DNA of 34,676 nucleotides from FW021-bin31 sp964478125 (GCA_964478125.1 CAYZGR010000035.1:1-34676), one strand, 5' to 3'; positions 1 to 8,611 are shown, numbered from the stretch's first letter. Numbers and translations are program-made. Notes: a model not told the origin generated them from the letters alone.

Positions 1-580
1 TAATGATGAGTGCCGTACTCCATCCGGCAGCTCGTTTCCAATATTTTTTGGGATGCTGCATCACTGCTTCATATTGATCCAGTTTTTCTTGTGCTTTTTG
101 ATAAGCTTCTGCGTCCTTGTTTTTCATTAATTCGACAAAACGAACCACAAAATCGAAGAAGATGGGGAAATCCTGCTTTTCGTGTTTTATACTCAGATTG
201 AAACGGATGGTTTGCCCATAAACAAGCTTAATAATGAGCGTGGGTACCGGATGTTGCGTATTGATTTTTGCCTGAAACAGGGAAATGTGATAGGATTGAA
301 TATCGTCAAAATCCACCGGACCGAACAAAGCTGATTGGAATCCCTCGGCGGTCAGGGTGATGTTCTCTTTTTTTGTCTTTATTTTTTTAAAATTCCTTCG
401 CAGGACCAAAATCCACAGTACGAATAAAATAAGATACACATACCAGGGAATACGTATCATCAGGTCGGTCCACCCCACGGAAAAAATACAAAATCCGATA
501 ATCCCGCCAAACAGAAGAGAGATGTACGCATAATTGTATTTGATATTTTGATAATGAAAGGTGTAAGTTCGATGAAACAT
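1..580 (-). CDS. Two-helix membrane protein, 3' end outside window
   Basis: The frame is open from an ATG at 580 to the window edge, about 193 codons, so the stop lies outside. The protein starts MFHRTYTFHYQNIKY. It has two hydrophobic segments at about residues 18-38 and 44-61, then a basic stretch (RRNFKKIKTKK) and a soluble part rich in beta-strand-like sequence (ENITLTAEGF, PTLIIKLVYGQTIRFNL), followed by a charged helical region. Two helices followed by a small beta domain recall YcxB or bacterial PH-like membrane proteins, but that is a guess from layout, not a recognised family. The ATG lies one base after the TAA of the RhuM-Fic gene, so the two are probably cotranscribed and translationally coupled. 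Function unknown. Confidence 0.8.
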   Translation of the reverse strand, partial: MFHRTYTFHYQNIKYNYAYISLLFGGIIGFCIFSVGWTDLMIRIPWYVYLILFVLWILVLRRNFKKIKTKKENITLTAEGFQSALFGPVDFDDIQSYHISLFQAKINTQHPVPTLIIKLVYGQTIRFNLSIKHEKQDFPIFFDFVVRFVELMKNKDAEAYQKAQEKLDQYEAVMQHPKKYWKRAAGWSTALII

Positions 581-581
581 A

Positions 582-1547
582 TTAGGTATTTTTATGAAGA
601 AGCAGCTGTATCAACCCAATCATTTTTTCCTTGTCGGAAGGATCAGATTCTGCTATTAGGATGGTCAAAGTCGTTAATGTTTCAGGACTCACTTTTTCAG
701 GAATATTAAATCCCGCTTTATGAAGTAACCAAATAAAACTAAACGCACCGCTTCTTTTATTGCCATCATTAAAAGGATGATTTTTGACAATAAAATATAA
801 CAGATGAGCGGCTTTTTCCTCGGTTGTGGGATATACATTTTCACCGAAAGCACTTTGAAAAACATTCCCAAAAATACCTTTTAAATTACCAGTAGTTTTT
901 TCCTGGGCAAAGAGTTGGGTAGCCTCACCTTTTTCAATCAATGCTGTTTTTAGTTGAAACAGAGCCCGTTGCAGCTCTTCTGCTGAAGATTTTACATCTT
1001 CAACCATTCCATCTTCAGGAAATTCATTTTTATCGTAACGATCCAATGAAAACCAGGTTCCTGCAAAAGATTGAATAAGCGTAAGAACATCCTTGGCTTT
1101 GACCAATTTATTCTGATCGGTCAGTATCTTTAAGTGATGCAGTGTCTCCAAAAATTGGTGTTTATTTTCTTCCAATCGTTTTTCGTTGATAGCATATCCT
1201 TTGATTAAATAATCTTTTAGACGTTGAGTAGCCCATTGTCTAAATTGCGTTCCTCGCTGGGATTTAACGCGATAACCGACAGAAATAATAACGTCGAGGT
1301 TGTAATGTTCTATCTTCCTTTGAATTTGCCGTTTCCCTTCTTGTTGAACTGTCGCAAATTTTGCGACAGTTCGGTTTTTTAGTAGTTCTCCTTCTGAAAA
1401 AACATTATTGATATGCTTGCCAATGGTTTTAACATCTCTGTCAAACAGTTTCGCCAACTGGTGTCGATTTAACCATACTGTATCTTTATCCAGGTTGACT
1501 TTTAACTCTACCTGCTGGTCTTCGGATTGGAAAATTTCAATTTTCAT
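582..1547 (-). CDS. RhuM-domain / Fic-Doc fusion protein
   Basis: The N-terminal half matches the RhuM virulence-protein family (TVWLNRHQLAKLF near the start, then YNLDVIISVGYRVKSQRGTQ). The C-terminal half is a Fic/Doc domain with the core HPFNDGNKRSG at bases 747-779. Fic proteins transfer AMP, or in Doc-type members phosphate, onto target proteins. The NKR ending is closer to Doc (HxFxDANKR) than to AMP-transferring Fic (HxFxxGNGR), so the reaction cannot be assigned. The open frame extends to a TTG at 1589, but ATG 1547 gives the usual RhuM N-terminus and is preferred (321 aa). No separate antitoxin gene is adjacent. The gene lies 58 bases after the Hcp-like gene and one base before the downstream membrane gene. 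No signal peptide, so cytoplasmic. Confidence 0.88.
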   Translation of the reverse strand: MKIEIFQSEDQQVELKVNLDKDTVWLNRHQLAKLFDRDVKTIGKHINNVFSEGELLKNRTVAKFATVQQEGKRQIQRKIEHYNLDVIISVGYRVKSQRGTQFRQWATQRLKDYLIKGYAINEKRLEENKHQFLETLHHLKILTDQNKLVKAKDVLTLIQSFAGTWFSLDRYDKNEFPEDGMVEDVKSSAEELQRALFQLKTALIEKGEATQLFAQEKTTGNLKGIFGNVFQSAFGENVYPTTEEKAAHLLYFIVKNHPFNDGNKRSGAFSFIWLLHKAGFNIPEKVSPETLTTLTILIAESDPSDKEKMIGLIQLLLHKNT

Positions 1548-1605
1548 CTCACTTCTTTTTAAATACTCTTCAAATATACTTATTTTCAATCCGCCAGTGC
1601 CTATT

Positions 1606-2058
1606 TTATAATTCTACCTCATCAATCACAATATCTTGCGCCGAAAAACCTACGGAGATATCCGTTCCGTAATTTTTTTGAAAAGACGTTGCGGTGGTTG
1701 TGATGAGCGCTTGGTTCATTTGAAGGCCGGTTTGTTTTTGCCCGGATGAATCATAAACGACAAGCTTTACTTTTACCACATTCGTAGAATCGCCTCCCAC
1801 GGCCTGAAGTAAAAAGGGTGTAAACTTCTTTATGCTAACCATTAAATCTCCCCGCATGGCTTGGCCATCGATGACATAAGATTGCGTTTTTGAAAAGGTA
1901 AAACTATAACTCTCCACCTCAAAATCTTTCGATTGATGATGGTGTTGAAGGGTTAAGATCACTTTTTTAGAAGAAAGGCTGTCCTGCATTAAAGACTGAG
2001 CCGATACCGTGGTCAAAAGCGTTAAGGTAAATAACATGCAAAAAAATAGTTGTTTCAT
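1606..2058 (-). CDS. Small exported protein, Hcp-like (DUF796-type) pattern
   Basis: A 150-aa protein with a clear signal peptide (about residues 1-20, ending TTVSAQ). The mature part alternates beta-strand-like segments. The order ESYSFTFS, then GDLMVSIKKFTPFLLQAV, then VKVKLVVYDSSG, then ALITTTATS, then a closing FSAQDIVIDEVEL follows the pattern of type VI secretion tube proteins (Hcp). Cytoplasmic Hcp has no signal peptide, so this would be an exported homologue rather than a working tube subunit. The match is by eye and moderate; a generic secreted beta protein is the alternative. It starts 25 bases after the WG-repeat gene and probably shares its transcript. Confidence 0.75.
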   Translation of the reverse strand: MKQLFFCMLFTLTLLTTVSAQSLMQDSLSSKKVILTLQHHHQSKDFEVESYSFTFSKTQSYVIDGQAMRGDLMVSIKKFTPFLLQAVGGDSTNVVKVKLVVYDSSGQKQTGLQMNQALITTTATSFQKNYGTDISVGFSAQDIVIDEVEL

Positions 2059-2083
2059 TGGATTTGGTTTTTAAATTGATGTT

Positions 2084-4654
2084 TTAATACCCCCAAAAGG
2101 CCTGAAAGGGAATGGCGGTTTTTGTTTTTATGGGAAGCGTACTTCCGTCTTTTTTATAATATTGATAAAGGCCGTCTTTTTTGGCTAAAACGGGAAAGCT
2201 AAATTTATAACCGGGGGCCAAAGCAGGCTTCTCATCCAAAATAATATTGTCGAACTGAGCCGGAAGGATCACGTTGCCGGATGCATCCAGAATACCAAAT
2301 TTCTTTTCTTTTTGAACCAAGATATAAGATCCGTTCTCTTGAAAAATTATCCGGTCGTATTCTGAGGGAATGATGATTTTCCCTTCCTTGTTTGCCAATC
2401 CTACAGGCTGCTTCATATCCTTCCATTTCCCTAAAAGCAAAAGATAACCCCGTTTAAAATAATCAGCTATATCTTTTCGCTTGTTAAAAACATACTGCGC
2501 CGGAACAATCACTTTCCCGGTCGAATCTATATAACCGTAAAAAGGATCCCCGAAATCATCTTCTTCCCCATTAAACATCAAGGCATACCCCTGATGTAAA
2601 TCGGATAAACCTTTATATTTGGGCGGAATGACATAATCCCCCTGCTCATCGATGATCGCTTCTTTATCTCCTTTTTTGATGACCGCCCGGTGGTGGTAAA
2701 AATGATCTATCCGCATCGGAAAACCGCCTTTCGAATATTCCCCTTTAATGATTTTATCTTTTAACGGATTGTACAATTTGTATCGCCCATTGTCCCGGAT
2801 AATAGCCAACTGATCGGAATAAACAGCTTCGATGGAATCGTAGGAAGGGATAAAAATTTTCTTCTTTTTACGGTTATAAAAGCTGAAACTATTCCGGTAG
2901 GAATCATCTTGGGTGGTGAGCAGATAAAAATAAGTATTCAAGGTGTCGATTTGTGCATATTCCGCCGGAACGGCTACTTCGCCTGTTACCTTTACCAGGC
3001 CGTATTTCCCGTTTTCCGACATCAGCAACAGGTTTCTTTTGTTCAGGCCATAAAGCCCTTCATATTTCGGGGGGATGGTCAGTTTCCCTTTTTTATAGTC
3101 ATATAACCCGTATTTTGAGCCGGCTCTGACTCTCCAGTAATGGTCCGGCATTTCGGCATCGCTATAATAATCGTATTTCGGTTTCAAAATCATTTCCCCC
3201 GAATGTACATTTAAGACGCCCTTTTTATCTTTTACAATCACATCCGCCAAATAGGGCTCATTAGTGTTGCGTCCATAAGTATCGATTCGGTCGAATTGCG
3301 GTGCGATAAACGTTTCTGTTTGGGGATTAAGAATTCCGTACTTACCTTGGTTTTCCAACTTAAAAAAGGTCGTTTTTTCTGTAGCACAGGAACAAGTCAC
3401 TTCTTCCACCGAAATATGGTCAAAGCCCTGATCCAAAAGTCTTTGTCCGTTTTTATCCAAAAGAAATTCTTTTTTATTCCGGGTAACCAGAAAATAACTG
3501 TTGTTTTTTATATTTATGGATTCATATTCCGGTTTAATGATGATTTGACCTGTGGTATCGGCCACGCCCCAATGATCCTCTTTGTTGATGGCTACCCAAG
3601 GGGCGGGAAAGTCATTGCTGTAAGGCGAAGGTTCTCCCTGATAACGGATGTAATCGTAAATCAAGGGTAATACCATTTTCCCAGCGGCATTCGCGAAACC
3701 ATATTTCCCTTGTTTTTCTACCCGCATAAATCCGCCCGCCAAAAAAGTCGTGTCCGGATCATTTTTATGTTTCTCCTGATATTGCCGATAGGGAATTTCC
3801 TTTTTCGTATGCAGGTTGATTAATAATTGCTCATCATTTTTATACAAGCACAAAACAATCTCATCACTCCGCATATTCCGGTGTTGATGTTCATATTCAA
3901 ACGGCAGCAATACCTTATTTTTAAAATCGATTACGCCCCATTTTCCATTTTTCTCGACAAATAAATAGTCGCCTTCGACTTCACATCCATAACAGTAATC
4001 CATATCCTGATATTCAAAAGGAATCGCCAGCTGTTTTTTGGTTTTGTCATACACGCCCCATTTCCCGTCTTTGACCACATTGTAATACCTATCGGTCATT
4101 TGATATACCTGTTCAAACTGAAAAGGCAGTACAAAGCCTTCACGGGTAAAAAGATTCTGTTGTCCATCTTTCACAACCCGCCAACGGGTAGAATTATCGG
4201 TATCAATCTGATCATAAACCGGCTTCAGGATCCAACGTCCGTCGGAAGTCAGGATACCTATTTTATTTCCTTTTTTCACTTCCACATAATATTGATCGGG
4301 AAGCAGGGTAGAATCCAAAGTGTTATAATAATCGGTCACTTCTTTTCCATTATAAAAACCACCTCTGAGAATGGTATTGAAAGTCACTTGACCGGTAGTG
4401 TCTATATAAAATTCCTGAACGGAATTCCTTCCCATACTCAAATCAGGCCCGGTTTTAGACAGATCTTTCGTTGTATCCGGCAAAACCTTTGATTCTTCTT
4501 GGTTTTCCCCATTCTTTGGCAAAGGTTTGGTCAGTCTGGCAAAACCGCTTTCAAAATGCGAACCGGCATTATAAACCTCTTCCTGGGCGCGGGAAATGCA
4601 GGAATTTAGAGTAAAAGCGAACAGCAGAACGAGATATTTTATTTTTAGAATCAT
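2084..4654 (-). CDS. WG-repeat lipoprotein, 856 aa
   Basis: The N-terminus carries a lipoprotein signal with Cys19 in a lipobox (TLNSC), so the protein is probably lipid-anchored in the cell envelope. The rest is about sixteen to eighteen degenerate WG repeats. Each has a core like GKWGVIDxxxxxLLPFEYE, for example NGKWGVIDFKNKVLLPFEY, QGKYGILNPQTETFIAPQF and EKKFGILDASGNVILPAQF. WG repeats form beta-rich solenoid scaffolds common in secreted Bacteroidota proteins, and no catalytic motif is visible. Aromatic-rich repeat faces suggest ligand or surface binding (inference). It follows the GLPGLI-like gene by 55 bases and precedes the Hcp-like gene by 25, all on one strand. Confidence 0.92.
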   Translation of the reverse strand: MILKIKYLVLLFAFTLNSCISRAQEEVYNAGSHFESGFARLTKPLPKNGENQEESKVLPDTTKDLSKTGPDLSMGRNSVQEFYIDTTGQVTFNTILRGGFYNGKEVTDYYNTLDSTLLPDQYYVEVKKGNKIGILTSDGRWILKPVYDQIDTDNSTRWRVVKDGQQNLFTREGFVLPFQFEQVYQMTDRYYNVVKDGKWGVYDKTKKQLAIPFEYQDMDYCYGCEVEGDYLFVEKNGKWGVIDFKNKVLLPFEYEHQHRNMRSDEIVLCLYKNDEQLLINLHTKKEIPYRQYQEKHKNDPDTTFLAGGFMRVEKQGKYGFANAAGKMVLPLIYDYIRYQGEPSPYSNDFPAPWVAINKEDHWGVADTTGQIIIKPEYESINIKNNSYFLVTRNKKEFLLDKNGQRLLDQGFDHISVEEVTCSCATEKTTFFKLENQGKYGILNPQTETFIAPQFDRIDTYGRNTNEPYLADVIVKDKKGVLNVHSGEMILKPKYDYYSDAEMPDHYWRVRAGSKYGLYDYKKGKLTIPPKYEGLYGLNKRNLLLMSENGKYGLVKVTGEVAVPAEYAQIDTLNTYFYLLTTQDDSYRNSFSFYNRKKKKIFIPSYDSIEAVYSDQLAIIRDNGRYKLYNPLKDKIIKGEYSKGGFPMRIDHFYHHRAVIKKGDKEAIIDEQGDYVIPPKYKGLSDLHQGYALMFNGEEDDFGDPFYGYIDSTGKVIVPAQYVFNKRKDIADYFKRGYLLLLGKWKDMKQPVGLANKEGKIIIPSEYDRIIFQENGSYILVQKEKKFGILDASGNVILPAQFDNIILDEKPALAPGYKFSFPVLAKKDGLYQYYKKDGSTLPIKTKTAIPFQAFWGY

Positions 4655-4709
4655 CAGTTTTCATTAAGGATTAATCAGCATATTTCTATAGAATATCGAT
4701 CTATAAAAA

Positions 4710-5432
4710 TCAAAAAGCATCTTCAATTTTGTAATTTTCTGGGACTTCAAAAATCGAAGGCGATACATCCACTTTCCGAATTTGATGGGCTGTTATCCCC
4801 ACTTTTTTATGCTCCGCCCGGGTGTAAAGCAGCAGTACGCATCCCTGCAGTTTTTTCAGATAGGTATATTTCCCCCAATACAATACAGGGATTTCTTCGG
4901 TATACCAGGCTACGATAGTCGCTTTTGGTAATGCCGGATTGAAAAACACCGCTTTTTTACAGGAATACCCTAAAATCTTCTTTCGCTCCTTGTCAAAAGT
5001 CACCTCAAAATCTTCAGGATCGATCACTATTATAGAATTTCCGGAATAAGTCGTTTCAATATTTGATCTTTTCCGGTAGGCCGTTTCAAAAGACGTATCG
5101 AGTACATAATAAGCCGTATCTCTTTTATCGACCAAAGTAGTATAGCTCATCATGCCTTTTTGTTCCACTCTGATTTTTTGATCGGTGATATAACAAAGCA
5201 ATATAGGGCCATCATCGTTTTGTATAAGCGCCTTCATAATGCGGGAAGTCATTTCGGCCACAGAATCTTTTGGGGAAGTAGGGACATTTCCGGTATCCTC
5301 CCGGAAATAAAGGTTGTAATCCACTTGCCAGGCGGGAATTTTCTTTGTTGTTATTTTGTTTTGCGCCTGCAGGGGCAGGGGCCGCAACAAGAACAACAGC
5401 AGTGTGAAAAGGATGTATTGTTTTTTATTCAT
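4710..5432 (-). CDS. GLPGLI-like periplasmic protein
   Basis: 240 aa with a signal peptide ending near LPLQAQ (residue 24). The centre has ILGYSCKKAVFFNP followed by VAWYTEEIPVLYWGKY. This resembles the GLPGLI/DUF4412-type exported proteins of Bacteroidota, where a Cys in GYxCKKA precedes WYTxxIP. The namesake GLPGLI string is replaced here by LKKLQGCVLLLY, so the member is divergent. These proteins have no established biochemical role. It lies 48 bases after the small membrane gene and 55 before the WG-repeat gene in a same-strand run. Confidence 0.78.
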   Translation of the reverse strand: MNKKQYILFTLLLFLLRPLPLQAQNKITTKKIPAWQVDYNLYFREDTGNVPTSPKDSVAEMTSRIMKALIQNDDGPILLCYITDQKIRVEQKGMMSYTTLVDKRDTAYYVLDTSFETAYRKRSNIETTYSGNSIIVIDPEDFEVTFDKERKKILGYSCKKAVFFNPALPKATIVAWYTEEIPVLYWGKYTYLKKLQGCVLLLYTRAEHKKVGITAHQIRKVDVSPSIFEVPENYKIEDAF

Positions 5433-5480
5433 GATTGTTTATTGGGGTAATTACAGGATTCTTAAGGATATCATTCTTCC

Positions 5481-5810
5481 TTACTTGATAAAAGGAAATT
5501 TATCCTCAAAATATTTACCAATAACAGGGATAGGACGCATGGTATCATTTAAGGCATTGATCATTCCCAAACCCATAAAGACCAAGTATAGTATGTTCCC
5601 CCAAAGCATAAAGAATCCCAACTCATCCGAAACCAGCAAGACTACACTCACCAACAACTGGTATATAACAGCCCATTCCACCAAGCCCAGCGACTGACGA
5701 AGATGATATTGTAAAAAACTGTTTCTTGGATGTTTCCGGAAACCCGCATAAGCAATTATCCATCCGATGAGCGTAAAATAGGAAATCATGGCGCTTTCTC
5801 TCGCATTCAT
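5481..5810 (-). CDS. DUF4870-like small membrane protein
   Basis: 109 aa with about three hydrophobic helices (residues 7-24, 41-62 and 66-87) and the C-terminal signature PIPVIGKYFEDKFPFI, seen in DUF4870-type proteins of Bacteroidota (often called import-component-like). A conserved QYHLRQSLG element lies between the first two helices. Biochemical role unknown; inner membrane by hydrophobicity. It is the first gene of the minus-strand run ending at the left window edge, and a TAnnTTTG box (complement of 5893-5900) lies about 80 bases upstream. Confidence 0.82.
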   Translation of the reverse strand: MNARESAMISYFTLIGWIIAYAGFRKHPRNSFLQYHLRQSLGLVEWAVIYQLLVSVVLLVSDELGFFMLWGNILYLVFMGLGMINALNDTMRPIPVIGKYFEDKFPFIK

Positions 5811-5892
5811 ACTTTAGTAATAAAATATGAGGTCAAAGGTGAGCCGGTTGGATTTTCTCACCAAATTTTAAAAGCTACGATAGAACTACACT

Positions 5893-5900
5893 CAAAGATA
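5893..5900 (-). promoter_or_regulatory. Candidate -7 box TATCTTTG
   Basis: The complement reads TATCTTTG, an exact match to the Bacteroidota -7 consensus TAnnTTTG. It is upstream of the DUF4870-like gene and could start the six-gene minus-strand run. No TTG at the expected -33 spacing was found, so this is tentative. Confidence 0.35.
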
Positions 5901-5918
5901 TTAGCATCTACAATGTGA

Positions 5919-6130
5919 CTACACCATTCCCTCTTCCACCGCCCTCTTTATCAAAGCTGCCGTATTATTGATATCAAATTTCTGCATCATATGGCGTCGG
6001 TGCGTTTCCACGGTTAAAAGACTGATGAATAATCTTTCGGCTATTCGCTCGGTAGTCAGTCCCTCGGATACCCAATTTAGCACTTCCTTTTTGCGCCGGG
6101 GTCAGTTCTTCCAGGGAGAAATTTTGAGTG
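5919..6130 (-). pseudogene. LuxR-family HTH regulator remnant (frameshifted)
   Basis: The complement encodes a typical LuxR C-terminal helix-turn-helix: EVLNWVSEGLTTERIAERLF then TVETHRRHMMQKF and NNTAALIKRAVEEGMV, ending at TAG 5921-5919. The expected start of the domain (FSLEELTPAQK) is present just upstream but in another frame. Joining them needs removal of one base in the A5 run (T5 on the plus strand, 6088-6092). Upstream of about 6150 no convincing receiver or sensor domain can be followed and stops occur in every frame. It therefore looks like the decayed tail of a response regulator. A sequencing error could explain the single frameshift but not the missing N-terminal part. Confidence 0.72.
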
Positions 6131-6200
6131 TATATCCGAAGGCGCAGTTTTGCAGCATTTGGGTTATGATGCTCCTTTCACTGTGATTGCTGACGGCCAA

Positions 6201-6236
6201 GATACCGGAAAACCAGTAGAAAAGATTACGGGTATC
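6201..6236. repeat. Palindromic repeat, copy 1
   Basis: GATACC (6201-6206) pairs with GGTATC (6231-6236). The 22 bases 6202-6223 match the copy at 10659-10680 with a single mismatch (CCAGTAG against CCGGTAG). It sits between the LuxR remnant and the promoter of the 6395 gene. Confidence 0.65.
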
Positions 6237-6327
6237 AGGGAACTAATCAGAAAAATGGGAAACTTTACTTTTACAGCATATCATGCATTCTTATCCTTTC
6301 CGTCAACCGTTAAAACTATAAATACGG

Positions 6328-6335
6328 TATTTTTG
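6328..6335 (+). promoter_or_regulatory. Candidate -7 box TATTTTTG
   Basis: TATTTTTG matches TAnnTTTG and lies 59 bases before the ATG of the first gene in the three-gene secreted-protein run. A clear -33 TTG is not seen at standard spacing. Confidence 0.4.
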
Positions 6336-6394
6336 CACAATAATCGCATAATAAGAAGCCGGAATAAAATCCTAAAATAAATGAAACTACGGCA

Positions 6395-7183
6395 ATGAAA
6401 TGGACTCTATCACTGTTGTCTTTCCTTCTTTTTTCAACCACTTTGTTTGCTCAAAGAATGACGGAGATGCAAATCGAACAGGATCTGTCCGGCCTATATG
6501 CAAAAATAAGCTCATTCCCTTACGGAGGAGGCAACAGGTTAGATTCACTTGAATACTACGATAGCCTGTTTGCTCAAAAAATACTTTTCTACACCTCCCA
6601 TTACTTTTCTACGCTGGTATATCCTTTCGATTCATTAAAAAAACAAATACATCTTATTTCTTCCAGAGACGGAAATTTCCGAATTTACAGCTGGGATACC
6701 CGGGATGGCGGTAGTATGCATTCCTTTCGAAATTTATTCCAGTATAAATCCGGAGACCGGATATATTCAAAATTATCCGCGGATACCGGTAGGGATCAAT
6801 ACTATGATCCGGGCGTTTTCTATGTTCATATGTACAGACTAAAAAAAAGGGTTTACCTTGCACTCGGAAACGGGATTTACTCTCATTCCGAAATGGGAAC
6901 CCGGATAAAAATATTCTCAATAGAAGGCCAAACACTAAACGATACGCTGAAATTGATTTACACCCCAAATGGAAGTAGGGTCAATTCAATAGATATAAGT
7001 TACAACATCCTGTTAAATTATCCGGATACGGATTTCATGATCCCTCACAGCGTAGAGTATAATCCTGAAAGTAAAATACTTTCTGTTCCGTTAATTACAG
7101 GAGATCATGACAGTATGACCAATCGAAGCCATATCTACCAATTCAAAGGAAATCATTTCCAATATTTAAAAACAAAAAATTAA
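6395..7183 (+). CDS. Secreted protein of unknown function, 262 aa
   Basis: A signal peptide (about 19 residues, ending TTLFAQ) is followed by a soluble domain with no family I recognise. It is rich in Tyr, Ser and Asp and looks globular (SSRDGNFRIYSWDTRDGGS, VYLALGNGIYSHSEMG, HIYQFKGNHFQY). The pattern of short strands around small turns suggests a mostly beta fold. A five-codon mini-ORF (ATG 6381) stops at a TGA overlapping this gene's ATG as ATGA. The gene is first in a compact run: the next gene starts four bases after its stop. Function cannot be inferred beyond export. Confidence 0.82.
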   Translation: MKWTLSLLSFLLFSTTLFAQRMTEMQIEQDLSGLYAKISSFPYGGGNRLDSLEYYDSLFAQKILFYTSHYFSTLVYPFDSLKKQIHLISSRDGNFRIYSWDTRDGGSMHSFRNLFQYKSGDRIYSKLSADTGRDQYYDPGVFYVHMYRLKKRVYLALGNGIYSHSEMGTRIKIFSIEGQTLNDTLKLIYTPNGSRVNSIDISYNILLNYPDTDFMIPHSVEYNPESKILSVPLITGDHDSMTNRSHIYQFKGNHFQYLKTKN

Positions 7184-7186
7184 TTC

Positions 7187-8611
7187 ATGCGTAAGTATTT
7201 GTTATTATTCACGGCTCTATTATTCTTTTCCTTCAGTTCACAGGCACAATTTAAAAAGCTCATTAAAAAGGCAAAGCACAAAGCCATAGAAGCGGTATTG
7301 GGAGATGACCTGTCTGATTCCACAGCCTCTTCCTCCCCGCCTCAAAACAACCCGCCGGAGGATGCGGACGATCAGGACCCGTCCGTAGATAAGGAGGAAA
7401 AGGAGGATACCGAGACGCCTCCTATGCCTAAACCTATTGATTTTCCGGTAACCGGGGAAACGGTGCATGCCGCGCAGGGTATTTATGAATGGATTATTGA
7501 CACGGCCGCTATCGTCAGCAAAATTGCCCAGACAGAACAGGGGAAATATGCTTTCGAGCTGGCCCGGGAAAAAGGGCTGAAGGGAAATAACGAACAACTA
7601 TTCCAACAAATGATGGACCCCAAAAATCGGGAAATGATGGAAGAGATCGAGGCGGAAGTAGAAGCCAAATTTCCCGAAAAGAAAACCCCAAAAGGGTTTC
7701 AGGAAAAAGAATGGCAAAATTCTGCCTGGGCGGGACAGGCCATTATTCCCTCTGAAAATCCGGACCCTTCCAATAATCCGGCATGGGGAGGCGTGTCCAT
7801 GCCTTCCCTGTATTTTAGCGCCTGGGGAGGAGATTTCAATACCTGGATCACGGATCGTTATATAAAATCCGAATTGCGTACTTTGCACGACGGCCGTCCC
7901 ACCATCATGGGCGCACTCGGCCTGCAGGCGGCACAGATCATGGATCTTAAAAATAACATGACCTACTCTATCGGGAGCGTGTTGGGCATCCAATTTACAA
8001 AAGTGAGCCATTTTGATATGCAAAATGACAGTGCAAAATTCCGCATCCTCCATACCATGGGAGTAGCACAGAAATTTTGGCCCGTTCCGGGAATAAAGGT
8101 GGAACCGGGCACGGTAGGAAAATTCGGACCTTACCATACGGTCTCTGAAAAATTAATTATCCCGGTTCGCCCGTTTATCGACCCTTCCACCGGAAAAGAA
8201 ACCAATACCCTTTTGGTATATCATGACGCCTTGTCGGGAAGGGAAGATGCCGGTCCGGACCCGCATCACAATCATTACGATCCTTCTTACAAGATCATTT
8301 ATGAATATTATTTTACCCACGATCTGGATAAAGAACTTCCGCAGGGACTTATGGAGCGATATAAGGCGGCCGGTTTCGGAGATAAAGGCTTCTGTATCGG
8401 CGCTAAAATATCGGATGAAAAAGGAAATTCCGCCGACTACCGCCTGACCCATTTTCAACCGGATGTCCGACTAGATAAAGGCCAGTTTCAGGTACCGGAA
8501 GATTATCCCGTGATGACAGATGAAGAATTGAAGGCAGCTGTTAAAAAACAATTCAGTTTGAAAAACCTGTTTAAAAACGCCATTAAAAACGCCGGTTCTG
8601 AAAATGATTAA
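7187..8611 (+). CDS. Secreted protein with acidic linker, unknown function
   Basis: 474 aa. A signal peptide (about 20 residues, ending SSQAQ) is followed by a short basic helix (FKKLIKKAKHKAIEAV) and a low-complexity acidic/proline linker (residues 44-84). The rest is a large globular region with several Trp/Gly turns (NNPAWGGVSMPSLYFSAWGG) and a late YKIIYEYYFTHDLDKELP segment. No known domain or catalytic motif was recognised. It follows the previous gene with three bases between and overlaps the next by eight bases, so the three are almost certainly cotranscribed and may act together in the periplasm or at the surface (inference). Confidence 0.82.
   Translation: MRKYLLLFTALLFFSFSSQAQFKKLIKKAKHKAIEAVLGDDLSDSTASSSPPQNNPPEDADDQDPSVDKEEKEDTETPPMPKPIDFPVTGETVHAAQGIYEWIIDTAAIVSKIAQTEQGKYAFELAREKGLKGNNEQLFQQMMDPKNREMMEEIEAEVEAKFPEKKTPKGFQEKEWQNSAWAGQAIIPSENPDPSNNPAWGGVSMPSLYFSAWGGDFNTWITDRYIKSELRTLHDGRPTIMGALGLQAAQIMDLKNNMTYSIGSVLGIQFTKVSHFDMQNDSAKFRILHTMGVAQKFWPVPGIKVEPGTVGKFGPYHTVSEKLIIPVRPFIDPSTGKETNTLLVYHDALSGREDAGPDPHHNHYDPSYKIIYEYYFTHDLDKELPQGLMERYKAAGFGDKGFCIGAKISDEKGNSADYRLTHFQPDVRLDKGQFQVPEDYPVMTDEELKAAVKKQFSLKNLFKNAIKNAGSEND

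Noticed and set aside
1548..1589. TTG-initiated extension of the RhuM-Fic gene
   Set aside because: The extra 14 residues are outside the usual RhuM N-terminus and ATG 1547 gives the canonical start.
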